Below are positions 40,074 to 49,449 of a stretch of 64,000 nucleotides of DNA, piece after piece. The notes beneath the pieces are model-generated. The model made no database searches. It had not been told where the DNA came from and saw only the letters and a program-made list of their open reading frames with translations. How positions within the stretch are numbered: position 1 is the stretch's first letter; every line of letters starts with the position of its first letter. Source of the DNA: Candidatus Paraburkholderia kirkii (lineage in GTDB: Bacteria; Pseudomonadota; Gammaproteobacteria; Burkholderiales; Burkholderiaceae); assembly GCA_001189345.1 (NCBI GenBank), contig LFKV01000039.1:1-64000 (forward strand), read 5' to 3'. Position numbers and translations under genes: made by a program.

Positions 40074-41588
40074 TCATTTGTCTTCCGGCTTGTCTTCCTT
40101 GAGCGGCATGCGCACGATGAAGCGCGCGCTGCCTTCGGGCGCATCCTCGTAGTGCACGGTGCCGCCGTGCAGCACCACGATGTCATGGACGATCGCGAGT
40201 CCCAGGCCGGCGCCGCCTTCCACGCTTTGTCCGTCGCCGCGGAAGAAGCGCTTGAAGAGATCAGGCTGCTGATCGTGCGGCACGCCCGGGCCGTTGTCCT
40301 CCACGACGACTTCGCCGAAGCGCCGGCCGTCCGCATCGCGCCATTCGGTGACGGTCACCATGATGCGCGCGCCTTCGATGCGAAACGGCGGAATGTACTT
40401 GAGCGCGTTGTCGATCAGATTCGCGAGCACTTCGCGGATGAGCACGATATTGCCGCGGACGATCATCGGATGCTCGTTCTCGGGATCGTCGAGGCGCTGG
40501 AAGCCGAGGTCGACGCGCGCGGCCAGCGCCCGCGGCACCCATTCCGCGCCGGTTTCGAACGCGAGCGCGGCCAGATCGAAGTCGGAGAAACGCGCGGCCT
40601 GCTCGCCCGGTTCGGCGCGCGCGAGCGAGAGCAGCTGGTTCGACAGGCGCACCGCCCGGTCAGCAGATGCGCGCAGCTCCTTCACGGCTTCGATCGCCTT
40701 CGCGGGGTCGCGCGAACTGAGCGCCTGCTCCGCGTGCAGCTTGACCGCCGTCAACGGCATGCGCAGCTGATGCGCGGCGTCGGCGATGAACTTGCGTTGC
40801 GCGTCGAGCGCCGTCCGCAGGCGTACCAGCAGGCCGTTCATCGCGCTCGTGAGGGGGCGGATCTCGCCGGGCACGTAGGTTTCGTCGACGGGCTCGAGCG
40901 AGATGTGCGTCTGCTGATTGAGCGCATCGGCGAGATCGGTGAGCGGGTTCAACTGCTGATTCACGACGCGCCACACGATCACCCAGCCGGTGAGCAGCAG
41001 CAATGCGAGCGGCATCATGATGGCGATCAGAAATTCCACCGCGATGCGATAGCGCGAGCCGACGCGCTGCGCCACCTCCACGACGATCGGATTGCCATGC
41101 GGCTGCGGTACGCGCACTTGCGCCGCGCGCACGCTCACGCCTTGGAAGTGCGTCTCGAAGACATAAGCATAGTGGATGCGCCGGACGCTGGTGCCCGTGA
41201 GCGGAAGATCGGGCTCGCCGGCGATTTCCTGGTCGCCCGTGCTGATGCGGTAGATGAGCTGCTCGACGGGGTCGGAGAACATCGCCTGCGCGAGCGGTGG
41301 AACGGTGACGGGCGCATCGACGCCCGCGAGCTGGATCTGCTTGGAGATGGCGGTGGCGAGATCCGCGAGCGAGCGGTCCACGACGTGCTGCGTGTACTGC
41401 CACGCGAGCCAGTACGCCATGAGGCCGCTCATCAGCGCGAGCAGGGACAGCGGCGCGGCGAGGCGGCGCAGCAGCGTGCGCCGCAGGCTCGGCGGCGCCG
41501 GAGTTTCGGTGGCTTTCGATCGCGCCAGATCGAGCCAGTCTTCGCGGGCGAAACGCTGGTCGCCCGCACGCCGGGTGGGAAATCGCAA
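40074..41588 (-). CDS. Sensor histidine kinase, TctE type
   Basis: The complete 504-residue membrane kinase. TM1 is at residues 43-63, then a periplasmic two-component sensor domain, TM2 at 187-209 and HAMP. The HisKA motif is AAHQLRMPLTAVKLHAEQ with phospho-accepting His273. The ATPase domain has N-box Asn394 (LIDNALKY), Asp431 (VEDNGPGVP) and GGAGLGLAIVHD. TctE-type kinases sense citrate or other tricarboxylates. Residue 277 is Met where nearly all such kinases have Thr (HQLRTPL). That position is the Thr/Asn of the HxxxT phosphatase motif. The response regulator gene lies 32 bases upstream, in the same operon. Confidence 0.92.
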   Translation of the reverse strand: MRFPTRRAGDQRFAREDWLDLARSKATETPAPPSLRRTLLRRLAAPLSLLALMSGLMAYWLAWQYTQHVVDRSLADLATAISKQIQLAGVDAPVTVPPLAQAMFSDPVEQLIYRISTGDQEIAGEPDLPLTGTSVRRIHYAYVFETHFQGVSVRAAQVRVPQPHGNPIVVEVAQRVGSRYRIAVEFLIAIMMPLALLLLTGWVIVWRVVNQQLNPLTDLADALNQQTHISLEPVDETYVPGEIRPLTSAMNGLLVRLRTALDAQRKFIADAAHQLRMPLTAVKLHAEQALSSRDPAKAIEAVKELRASADRAVRLSNQLLSLARAEPGEQAARFSDFDLAALAFETGAEWVPRALAARVDLGFQRLDDPENEHPMIVRGNIVLIREVLANLIDNALKYIPPFRIEGARIMVTVTEWRDADGRRFGEVVVEDNGPGVPHDQQPDLFKRFFRGDGQSVEGGAGLGLAIVHDIVVLHGGTVHYEDAPEGSARFIVRMPLKEDKPEDK

Positions 41589-41620
41589 GGCGGTCTATCG
41601 CGGCGGCGGCGTCGAAAACG

Positions 41621-42307
41621 TCAAGCCGCCTGACGAATCTCCTGAAGCAGATAGCCGAAGCCGCGCACCGTCACGATCTCCACGCGTGTGTTTTCGAGCT
41701 TCTTGCGCACGCGATGCACGTAGACTTCGATGGCCGTATCGCCGAGATCGCCGCCGAAATGCGTCAGGTGATCCTGCAGTTGCGCCTTGCTCACGACGCG
41801 GCCGTGGCGCAACAGCAGCATTTCGAGCACGGCGAACTCGCGCGGCGACAGCTCGAGCGGACGCTCGTCGTTGAAGATTCGGCGATCGACGCCCGACAGA
41901 CGCAGGCTGCCCAGCGACACCTCGGGGCGCGGCACGTCGCCGTGCGGGCCGCTGCGGCGCATGACCGCGCGGATGCGCGCCTCGAGCTCCTGCGGCTCGA
42001 AGGGTTTCAGCATGTAGTCGTCGGCGCCGCTGTTCAGGCCCTGCACGCGATCGTGCAGTTCGTCGCGCGCGGTGAGGATGATCACCGGCGTGTGGCGGTT
42101 GCCCTGGCGGAAACGCGAGAGCAGCGTCATGCCGTCGATGCCGGGCAGGCCCAGATCGAGAATGACGAGCTCATGGCGGTTCTGCGCGAGCGCCTGCTCG
42201 GCGAAGATGCCGTCGTGCACCATGTCGACCGTGAAGCCGGATTGTTCGAGGCTGCTTTGAATGCCGCGCGCGATGGGGCGGTCGTCTTCGATCAGAAGGA
42301 TTCGCAT
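41621..42307 (-). CDS. OmpR-family response regulator, TctD type
   Basis: The 228-residue protein has a receiver domain with Asp8/Asp9, phospho-acceptor Asp51 (LVILDLGLPGIDG), the Thr in ILTARDE and Lys in LKPFEPQELEAR. The winged-helix DNA-binding domain follows (PLELSPREFAVLEMLLLRHG, TAIEVYVHRVRKKLE, VRGFGYLL). The frame is undamaged. Start at ATG 42307; six further codons upstream are open but less conserved. It precedes its kinase and probably activates a tricarboxylate uptake system not present in the window. Confidence 0.93.
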   Translation of the reverse strand: MRILLIEDDRPIARGIQSSLEQSGFTVDMVHDGIFAEQALAQNRHELVILDLGLPGIDGMTLLSRFRQGNRHTPVIILTARDELHDRVQGLNSGADDYMLKPFEPQELEARIRAVMRRSGPHGDVPRPEVSLGSLRLSGVDRRIFNDERPLELSPREFAVLEMLLLRHGRVVSKAQLQDHLTHFGGDLGDTAIEVYVHRVRKKLENTRVEIVTVRGFGYLLQEIRQAA

Positions 42308-42509
42308 GGAGTCGCTCAAGTACAATGGGTTGAGCTCAGGCCGGCGGGGCGATCAATTGCATGTTGCATGCGCGGTGACACGCACGAAACGACACGCACG
42401 ACGCAGCGGCGCGGGCTCGAGCCGATTCAAAACTCACTTCTCATGCGGCGTTGCGCGACCGTTTCCGAAGCCGCGAGCGGCCGTACACCGAATGTCTTTC
42501 TGCCCGGAC

Positions 42510-42740
42510 ATGACTGTCATCTCGATCAACGAACTCGAAGCCGCGATCAACTACTGGCGCGGCCGCTCCCCGTCTAGCGGCGACGAACTCACCCTCTGCA
42601 AGGAGGCGAGCGCGCTGTCCAGGCCCTATGCGCTGCTGATTGTACAGCGTCAGTCCAGCCTGCCGCCCGAGCAGCTGGACGACGAGGCGCTCGCCGCCTG
42701 GAAAGCTTACGAGCGTTTCAAGAATGGCATTCAGGGCTGA
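42510..42740 (+). CDS. DUF3717 family small protein
   Basis: The 76-residue protein has the DUF3717 pattern typical of Burkholderia: SINELEAAINYWRGRSPSSG, LCKEASALSRPYALLIVQRQ and AAWKAYERF. It is helical and soluble with unknown function. I chose ATG 42510; the ATG at 42492 adds six residues. It is divergent from the response regulator across 200 bases. Confidence 0.8.
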   Translation: MTVISINELEAAINYWRGRSPSSGDELTLCKEASALSRPYALLIVQRQSSLPPEQLDDEALAAWKAYERFKNGIQG

Positions 42741-42989
42741 AAATTGGAAGGCCTGTTTTCTTTCTTTTAGCTGTGGAAATGCTTCCGTCCGCCATGATTT
42801 CATGCGATTCCGCGTGAATTTCGCCTTTCGGGACTGTCATGGTTCGTAACACGCACGTTACCTTGTTTGCTCAAGTAAGGATTCGTTAAGGTACGCGCGA
42901 AACGGCATTTTTGCGCAAGGGGTATGTGAGCGGGCGCGCGGCAATGCGATAAAGTCGCATTTACCCTCGTTTATGCGCATATCCGCCTC

Positions 42990-43475
42990 ATGCTCGATCT
43001 CGACCATTTCGACCTCGCCCTGCTCGACGTGCTCCAGCGCTTCGGCCGCGCCACGCATCAGCAATTGGGCGAGCAGGTGCCGCTCTCGCCATCGCAGATC
43101 GGGCGGCGCCTGCAGAGACTGGAAGCGGCGGGCGTGATCGAGGGGTATCGGGTGGTCTTGCGGCCCGAGAAGCTGGGCCTGGGCGTGACGGCGTTCACGA
43201 GCCTGAAGCTCAAGCATCACGGCGATTCGATCATCGAGCAGTTTCAGCAGCAGATTGAGATGCTGCCCGAAGTGCTCGAATGTCACGCGACGGTGGGCGA
43301 CGCCGATTATCTGCTGCGCATCGTCGCGCCGGATCTGAATGCGCTTTCGGGTTTCGTCATGAAGAAGCTGATGCGCGTGCCGGGCGTCGACAGCGTGCGC
43401 TCGAACATCGTGCTCACGACGTTCAAGCGCAACGGTCCGCTGCCGCTCGCTCACCTGGCCGGCGACGCTTCCTGA
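42990..43475 (+). CDS. Lrp/AsnC-family transcriptional regulator
   Basis: The complete 161-residue protein has an N-terminal helix-turn-helix (FDLALLDVLQRFGRATHQQL, LSPSQIGRRLQRLEAAGVIEGY) and a C-terminal RAM ligand domain (VTAFTSLKLKHHG, VLECHATVGDADYLLRIVAP, VPGVDSVRSNIVLTTFKR). Such proteins form octamers that respond to amino acids. Its 3' end overlaps the end of the convergent CYTH pseudogene by 25 bases. The 249-base upstream spacer (42741-42989) shows no gene. No local target was found. Confidence 0.92.
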   Translation: MLDLDHFDLALLDVLQRFGRATHQQLGEQVPLSPSQIGRRLQRLEAAGVIEGYRVVLRPEKLGLGVTAFTSLKLKHHGDSIIEQFQQQIEMLPEVLECHATVGDADYLLRIVAPDLNALSGFVMKKLMRVPGVDSVRSNIVLTTFKRNGPLPLAHLAGDAS

Positions 43476-43990
43476 GCCGAGTTGAGCAGATCCACATAGG
43501 CGAGCGGCACCAGATCCGCCTCGCCGACGCCCAGGCGCGCGAACATGTCGTGTGCTTCTTGCTCGCCGCCGGCTTCGTCGTCGTCCTGGCCGAGCACCAC
43601 TTCCAGCTCGATGAAATCGCCCAGGCCGTCGACGCGGTCCAGATGGAATGCGCGTGCGCCCGACGATATACACGTGCCGCTCCTTCGAGACGATGCTGCG
43701 CGTCGTTAGCGCCTGGGCGAGGCAGCGCGTGCATCCGCCTCGGGATTCGTCACCGGACTGCGCGAGTAGTAGGAAACCTTCGGGCCGTCGCGGTCGTCGC
43801 GCTGGTAGAAGATCAGCTCGGAGGGCGTGCCGTCGTCGAACTGGCGCAGCTTGAGGCGTCCGGTCGGCACGTCGTAGAAGAAATCTTGCTGGCGAAACAC
43901 CAGCGGCGCCTCGGTGGCGAGCGCGGCCGCGCGTTCGCGCAATTGCTCGAATTGATGCGCGCGGGCCTTGATTTCGATGTTGCGTGCCAT
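43451..43990 (-). pseudogene. CYTH-domain protein (class IV adenylate cyclase/thiamine triphosphatase-like), frameshifted
   Basis: Starts MARNIEIKARAHQFEQL with the CYTH ExExK-type signature (EIKAR), then LVFRQQDFFYDVPTGRLKLR and SELIFYQRDDRDGPKVSYY. The frame breaks near 43735 and again near 43650. The conserved remainder (LTTRSIVSKERHVYIVG, then GDFIELEVVLG) is spread over two other frames, and the stop at 43451 falls inside the lrp coding end. Repaired length is about 178 residues. Family members hydrolyse or cyclise nucleotide triphosphates or thiamine triphosphate. Confidence 0.8.
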
Positions 43991-44106
43991 GAACACTCCT
44001 AGAACACGGTTGGAAGGATGAGCGAGGGCCCAGACTAGCAAACAATCGATGAAGGCCGCTTGAATGCCCATGCGCGCCGGCTCGGGATTTCCCACTCAGA
44101 CGGTTT

Positions 44107-44935
44107 TCAAACGGCCCATTGCGCGTCGATCAGCCGCAGTGCCGCGACGATCGCCGATTCCTCGCGGCGCCTCGCTGAGCGCGATCGAATCCCGCGCGAG
44201 CGAAAGGCCGACGCCCGATTTGACGAGATCGAGCATCGAAGGCTCCTGATCCACTTCCGCGACGATCACCGGCATCGCGCCCGCCTCGCGGAAAAAAGCG
44301 CGACAACAGCCGGTTGTGCGCGGACTCGGGCGGCGTCTAGATCCACGGCAGCTTCGCGAGCGCCGCTCAGCTCAGCTGCGCTTGCCCTTGTTCACGCAGT
44401 TGTGCCAGCCGGCCGGCGCGAGCACGCGATAGATGAACGGCGTGAGGCGAATGACGTGGAAACGTTCGCCGTCGCGCGTGCCGTCGACGGACGGGTCACC
44501 GATATAATAGCCGACATCCAGATCGCGCGTCCGCACGCGTTCGAGCACCCAGCCGGACATACCGTGCCGCAGCGACGTCTCGATGCGCGGATGTGTCTCC
44601 ACCAGTTGCCGCAGAAAGCCGCCGAGACGCAGAAATTCGGGATCGAGAATCGTGCCGATGCGCAGCCTGCCGCTCACCTCGTGACGCAGCGCAGCCGCGG
44701 CGCGCCGGACGTCGGCGGCGAGCGCGCGTTCGGCGTGCGGCAGCAGCGCCTCGCCGTCGCGCGTCAGCAGCAGGCCGTGCGAGGCGCGCGAGAACAGCAC
44801 GACGCCCAGCATCTCCTGCAGATTCTTGATCTGCAGGCTGACCGCCGGCTGCGTGAGATGCAATTGCGCCGCGGCGCGCGTCAGATTGCCTTCGCGTGCG
44901 ACGGTGAGAAAGGCGCGCAGGAGGGTGTAGTCCAT
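44107..44935 (-). pseudogene. LysR-family transcriptional regulator, nonsense/frameshift
   Basis: The N-terminal winged helix is intact ([38 protein letters not shown]), followed by the start of the effector domain. After [11 protein letters not shown] a stop ends the frame. The missing part continues in other frames: AKLPWI (then TAG for Trp), [35 protein letters not shown], and the end [10 protein letters not shown] at 44107. It is divergent from mmsA across 103 bases and probably regulated that operon. Confidence 0.82.
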
Positions 44936-45038
44936 CGGCTGATATTAACGCGTCTTATATCGCTGTTGAACATATCTCATTGGATTCGGGGACGCATACG
45001 GCATTACCCTCCGGTTATTCGCATAAAAGAGAGACATC

Positions 45039-46561
45039 ATGGGCGAGACACACCGGAGCGAGGCGAGCGTCGCGGCATTGACGCATTACATCGGCGGCAA
45101 GCGCGTCGAGGGCGGGAGCGATCGCTTCGGCGACGTCTTCAATCCGGCGACGGGCGCCGTCTCCGCGCGCGTGCCGCTGGCGAGCGCGCCGGAAGTCGAT
45201 GCCGCCGTGGCCGCCGCCAAAGCCGCGTTCCCCGAATGGAGCGAGACCGCGCCGATCAAGCACGCCGCGTGCTCTTCAAGTTCAAGCAGCTGCTCGACGA
45301 ACACCACGACGAACTCGCCGAAATCGTCACGCGCGAGCACGGCAAGGTGTTCAGCGACGCCAGGGGCGAAGTGATGCGCGGCATCGAGATCGTCGAGTTC
45401 GCGTGCGGCATTCCCAACCTGCTGAAGACGGATTTCACCGATCAGATCGGCGTTGGCATCGACAATTGGAATCTGCGTCAGCCGCTCGGCGTGGTCGCGG
45501 GCATCACGCCGTTCAATTTCCCGATGATGGTGTCGTGCTGGATGTTCCCAATCGCCATCGCGACGGGCAATACGTTCGTGTTGAAGCCATCGGAGCGCGA
45601 TCCTTCGGCGTCGATTCGTCTCGCCGAACTGTTGAAGGAAGTCGGCCTGCCCGACGGCGTGTTCAACGTCGTCCACGGCGACAAGACGGCCGTCGATGCG
45701 CTGCTCGCGCACAAGGATGTCGAGGCGCTTTCGTTCGTCGGCTCGACGCCGATCGCCGAATACATCTACACGGAAGGCACGAAGCACGGCAAACGCGTGC
45801 AGGCACTGGGCGGGGCGAAGAACCATCTCGTCGTCATGCCCGATGCGGATCTCGATCAGGCCGTCGATGCGCTCATCGGCGCGGCCTATGGTTCGGCGGG
45901 CGAGCGTTGCATGGCGATTTCCGTCGCCGTCGCGGTCGGCCACATTGCCGATGAGCTGATCGAGCACCTCACGCCGCGCGTGAAATCGCTCTTCGTCAAG
46001 AACGGCATGGAAAGCGATGCCGAGATGGGCCCGCTCGTGACCGCCGCGCATCGCGCGAAGGTGGAAGGTTATATCGAAGCGGGCGTGAAGTCGGGCGCGA
46101 CGCTCGTCGTCGATAGACGCGGGCACAAGGTCGAAGGCCACGAGAACGGCTTCTTCCTGGGCGGCACGCTGTTCGACAACGTGAAGACGGACAGCACCAT
46201 CTACAGGGAAGAGATTTTCGGGTCGGTGCTTTCGGTGGTGCGCGTGCCGGATTTCGCGAGCGTGGTCGAGCTCGTCAACGCGCATGAGTTCGCCAACGGC
46301 GTGTCGTGCTACACGACCGACGTCGGCGTGGCGCGCGCGCTCTCGCGGCAGATCAAGGTGGGCATGGTCGGCATCAACGTGCCGATTCCGGTGCCGATGG
46401 CGTGGCATTCGTTCGGCGGCTGGAAGCGTTCGCTGTTCGGCGATCACCATGCATACGGCGAGGAAGGCGTGCGCTTCTATACGCGCTACAAGAGCGTGAT
46501 GCAGCGTTGGCCCGACAGCATCGCCAAGGGTGCCGAGTTCACGATGCCGGTGGCGAAGTAA
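45039..46561 (+). pseudogene. mmsA: Methylmalonate-semialdehyde dehydrogenase (CoA-acylating), one frameshift
   Basis: The ALDH-family enzyme of valine and inositol catabolism converts methylmalonate semialdehyde to propionyl-CoA. After [11 protein letters not shown] a single indel near 45262 shifts the frame. Everything after [20 protein letters not shown] is open to the stop: [31 protein letters not shown], and the catalytic Cys in [15 protein letters not shown]. Length after repair is about 508. A protein lacking the first 75 residues has no good start. The GMC oxidoreductase remnant follows by 52 bases. Confidence 0.87.
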
Positions 46562-46613
46562 GCGAAGCATCGTCCGTGTGAGATGAGCCGCGAAAGACGG
46601 CAAGGAGACAGCG

Positions 46614-46799
46614 ATGAAACAGAACGCACGAAAGCTCGAAGGCGAATTCGACTACGTCATCATCGGTGCGGGCACGGCGGGATGCGTGCTCGCCAATCGG
46701 CTCACCGAGGATCCGAACGTGAACATGCTGCTGCTCGAGGCGGGCGGCAAGGACGACTATCACTGGATTCACATTCCGGTCGGCTATCTGTACTGCATT
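46614..46799 (+). pseudogene. GMC oxidoreductase (choline dehydrogenase-like), N-terminal 62 residues only
   Basis: FAD-binding start of a GMC enzyme: [20 protein letters not shown], then [20 protein letters not shown] and GYLYCIG. The normal continuation of about 480 residues is gone. After CIG the sequence becomes unrelated and reaches IS630 copy 2 at 46876. Its place behind mmsA suggests an alcohol dehydrogenase feeding the same catabolic pathway. Confidence 0.85.
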
Positions 46800-46875
46800 G
46801 GGCCGTCCCCCGCAAAAGCCGGACATGCGGTGACGCTTAAATTTTGAGGTAGTCTTCTGCCTATGTTTAAGCCTA
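46800..46875. other. Scar between GMC remnant and IS630 copy 2
   Basis: Seventy-six bases of less GC-rich sequence match neither neighbour. They contain AAAGCCGGACATGCGG, which resembles the CCGGACAT words at 52524 and could be the end of a lost IS. They finish in CTA, the left half of the CTAG target of IS630. Confidence 0.4.
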
Positions 46876-47989
46876 GTGCACTGCGTTATTGAATTAGCAC
46901 CCTGTCTGTGTTCAGATACAGGTCATGGGTCAAAATGAACCTGACAGATATCGAACGTGAGCAACTGTTGTCGGCGGCGCGCAGCCGAACGGTGCGTGCG
47001 GCGGACGTGCGACGCGCAAAGTTGATCCTGATGCTCGAGGACGGCGAATCGCGCGACAGTATCATGCGCACACTGGGTTGCGATTCGCGCTTCATCGCAC
47101 GCTGGTCGGGGCGCTTCCTCAGCGAGCGACTAGCCGGCATGTACGCCCGGCACCGCGGGCGGGCGCCTACGCAGCCACCGGCCAAACTGGAAGCGCGGGT
47201 GCTCAAGTGCACCCTCAAGCACAAACCCGCCGACGGTTCGACACACTGGAGTAGCTACAAGCTCGCAGCAGAACTCGGCGACGTATCGGTCTCGGCCGTG
47301 CAGCGCATCTGGCGCAAGCACGGCATCAAGCCGCAGCAGTTGGAGCGGCACATGGTCTCCAACGACCCGGACTTCGAGACCAAGGCAGCCGACGTGATCG
47401 GGCTGTACCTGAACCCGCCGGCGCACGCAGCGGTGTTCTGCGTGGACGAGAAGACCGCGATCCAGGCACTCGATCGCAAGGACCGTATGCTGCCGCTGTC
47501 GCCCGGGCGCGCCGAGAGTCACGGCTTCGAGTACAAGCGCAACGGCACGCTCAGCCTGTTCGCGGCGTTCAATACTGCCACCGGCGAGGTGCTGGGCAAG
47601 ACGGTGGCGCGCCACACCAGCGAGCAGTTCGTGGCCTTCCTGACCGACGTCGTCGCCAGCCAGCCCAAACGCCGGGAAATCCACGCGATCTGCGACAACG
47701 TCAGCAGCCATAAGACGCAGCGGGTTGCCGACTTCCTTGATGCGCAGCGCAACGTGCACCTGCACTTCACGCCGACCTACTCGTCGTGGCTCAACCAGGT
47801 GGAGAACTGGTTCTCGCGCATTCAGCGTGAAGTGATCGCTCGCGGCATCTTCACTTCGGTGAAGGATTGGGATCGCAAACTGATGCCGATACATCCGCGA
47901 ACACAACAAGAACCCGAAACCGATCAAGTGGAAATATGACGATCCTTCGCGCCGGATTCGACCAGTGCCAATTCAATGACGCAATGGAA
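46876..47989 (+). mobile_element. IS630-family insertion sequence, copy 2
   Basis: The 1114-bp element is flanked by TA at 46874-46875 and 47990-47991. Joining the flanks rebuilds CTAG, the known preferred target of the type element IS630. The interior appears identical to copy 1; I noticed differences only near the left end (GCGTTATTG for GCGTCATTG). It lies in the stop codon of a minus-strand FAD oxidoreductase gene (CAC-TAG). Confidence 0.92.
46935..47939 (+). CDS. IS630-family DDE transposase, copy 2
   Basis: Same 334-residue transposase as copy 1, with Asp in VFCVDEKTAIQ, Asp in AICDNVSSHK and Glu in NQVENWFSRIQ, and the same shifted C-terminal tail after KLMP. The complete element with intact ends makes this the best candidate for an active copy in the window. 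Confidence 0.9.
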   Translation: MNLTDIEREQLLSAARSRTVRAADVRRAKLILMLEDGESRDSIMRTLGCDSRFIARWSGRFLSERLAGMYARHRGRAPTQPPAKLEARVLKCTLKHKPADGSTHWSSYKLAAELGDVSVSAVQRIWRKHGIKPQQLERHMVSNDPDFETKAADVIGLYLNPPAHAAVFCVDEKTAIQALDRKDRMLPLSPGRAESHGFEYKRNGTLSLFAAFNTATGEVLGKTVARHTSEQFVAFLTDVVASQPKRREIHAICDNVSSHKTQRVADFLDAQRNVHLHFTPTYSSWLNQVENWFSRIQREVIARGIFTSVKDWDRKLMPIHPRTQQEPETDQVEI

Positions 47990-47991
47990 TA

Positions 47992-48346
47992 GTGGGTGGC
48001 GGAGAGAGGCATCAGACTGAACCGTCCGATCGAGAACGCGTCGATCGGCGTACGGGTTTCGCCTTGCGTGACGAGCTCGGCGAGCACTTCGCCGACGCCG
48101 CCGGGCGCGAGCAGGAAGCCGCCGCCCGAGAAACCGAATGCGTGCAGAAGACGCGGCGTGGTGCGGCTCGGCCCGATGACGGGATTGCTGTCGGGCGTCT
48201 CGCCTTCCACGCCGCTCCACGTGCGGATCAGGAGCGCATCGCGCAGGGCGGGCAGGAGCGCGCAGGCGTCGCGCATAACAGCGCGCGTGGTGGCCGTGGA
48301 CGGCTGCGCGTACTCGCCGTCGCCGTGTCCGCCCCCGCCGCCGATC
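47992..48346 (-). pseudogene. FAD-dependent oxidoreductase (HcnC/opine-oxidase type), C-terminal part, separated by inversion
   Basis: The minus-strand frame gives the end of a DAO-type flavoenzyme: GGGGHGDGEYAQPSTATTR, then TWSGVEGETPDSNPVIGPS and LLHAFGFSGGGFLLAPGGVG. Its missing N-terminal part is on the other strand at 51169-51826. Joining the two at the shared GATC (48343-48346 and 51823-51826) restores a continuous frame (GNCVI to GGGGGHGDG). The natural TAG stop was the target of IS630 copy 2, so the frame now runs into the IS. Confidence 0.82.
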
Positions 48347-48654
48347 GCCGCGCTCTCGCTGATGGCGTCGCCCGCCGTCACGGTGCGGCGCATCGTTCTG
48401 CCGCAACTGGTGCCGGGCATTCTGTTCGGCAGCCTCATGGTGTTCGGCCTCTCCGCGAGCGCCTTCGCGATTCCCGGCCTGCTCGGCGGGCGGTGTCTGA
48501 AAGTCTCGGCCACGACCGTCTACGACCAGTTTCTCAGCTCGATGAACTGGCTGCTCGGCGCAACCATCGCGGTGTTGCTGCTCGTCGCCAATCTGGTCGT
48601 GATGCTCCCTACTACCGCGTGCTCGAGCGGCGCTACGCGCACAGCATGGGCTGA
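48343..48654 (+). pseudogene. ABC transporter permease 1 (PotB type), C-terminal part in inverted segment
   Basis: IAALSLMASPAVTVRRIVLP is the EAA-loop (ATPase contact) of a polyamine/opine-type permease, followed by LVPGILFGSLMVFGLSASAF and GATIAVLLLVANLVVML. A frameshift near 48607 precedes the end YYRVLERRYAHSMG (stop at 48654). The N-terminal half is at 51823-52165 on the other strand; the join at GATC gives LDPQTEIAALSLMASP. Confidence 0.83.
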
Positions 48655-48671
48655 GCGAGGCGATACACATC

Positions 48672-49427
48672 ATGCGCAAAAACGGTCCCGTCGCGCTCGC
48701 GTTCCACACGATCGTCATACTCTTCGTGCTGGCACCGCTCGTCATCGTCGTCCTGGTCGCGTTCACGCCGGAAGAGACGCTCACGCTGCCCACCCACGGC
48801 CTCTCGTTGCGCTGGTTCCGCGCGATTCTCGATTATCCCGACTTCATCTCGGCGTTCTTCAATCATCGCGCTGCCGGCGGGACTCGCGATCGGCCGCGCA
48901 CGCTTTCCGGGGCGCGGATTCCTGAACGCCCTGCTGCTCTCGCCGCTCGTGATTCCCGGCCTCGTGCTCGGCATCGCGATGCTCTGCGCTTCTTCGCGCT
49001 GATCGGCGCGACCGGCTCGTTCGCGTGGCTGGTCCTCGCGCACATGGTCGTCATCACGCCGTTCGTCATGCGGCTCGTACTGGCCTCGGTGAGCGGCATG
49101 GACCGCAGCATCGAACACGCCGCGGCGTCGCTCGGCGCGAGCGCGTGGACGACCTTCCGGCGCGTCACCTGGCCGATGATCCTGCCCGGCATCACCGGCG
49201 GCTGGCTGCTCGCGTTCATCAACAGCTTCGACAAGCTGACGATGTCGGTCTTCGTCACGTCTCCGCAGACCGTCACGTTGCCGGTACGCATGTACATGTA
49301 CGCGACCGAATCGATTGATCCGATGATGGCGTCCGTCTTCGCGCTCGTGATCTTCATCACCGCAGGCGCGATGCTGATTCTCGACCGCGTCTACGGGCTC
49401 AACCGCATTCTGATCGGCCAGCACTGA
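48672..49427 (+). pseudogene. ABC transporter permease 2 (PotC type), compensating frameshifts and internal deletion
   Basis: The frame is open throughout (251 codons), but residues about 65-105 are out of register. FISAFFN is followed by HRAAGGTRDRPRT instead of the family sequence, which is visible in the next frame as GLAIGRARFPGRGFLNALLL. An extra T near 48988 returns to the true frame at RFFALIGATGSFAWLVL. A membrane segment before GLAIG is deleted. The rest is normal: EHAAASLGASAWTTFRRVTW (EAA loop) and LAFINSFDKLTMSVFVT. Loss of one and a half membrane segments makes function unlikely. Confidence 0.78.
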
Positions 49428-49449
49428 ACTTTCATCGCCAAGATATCCC

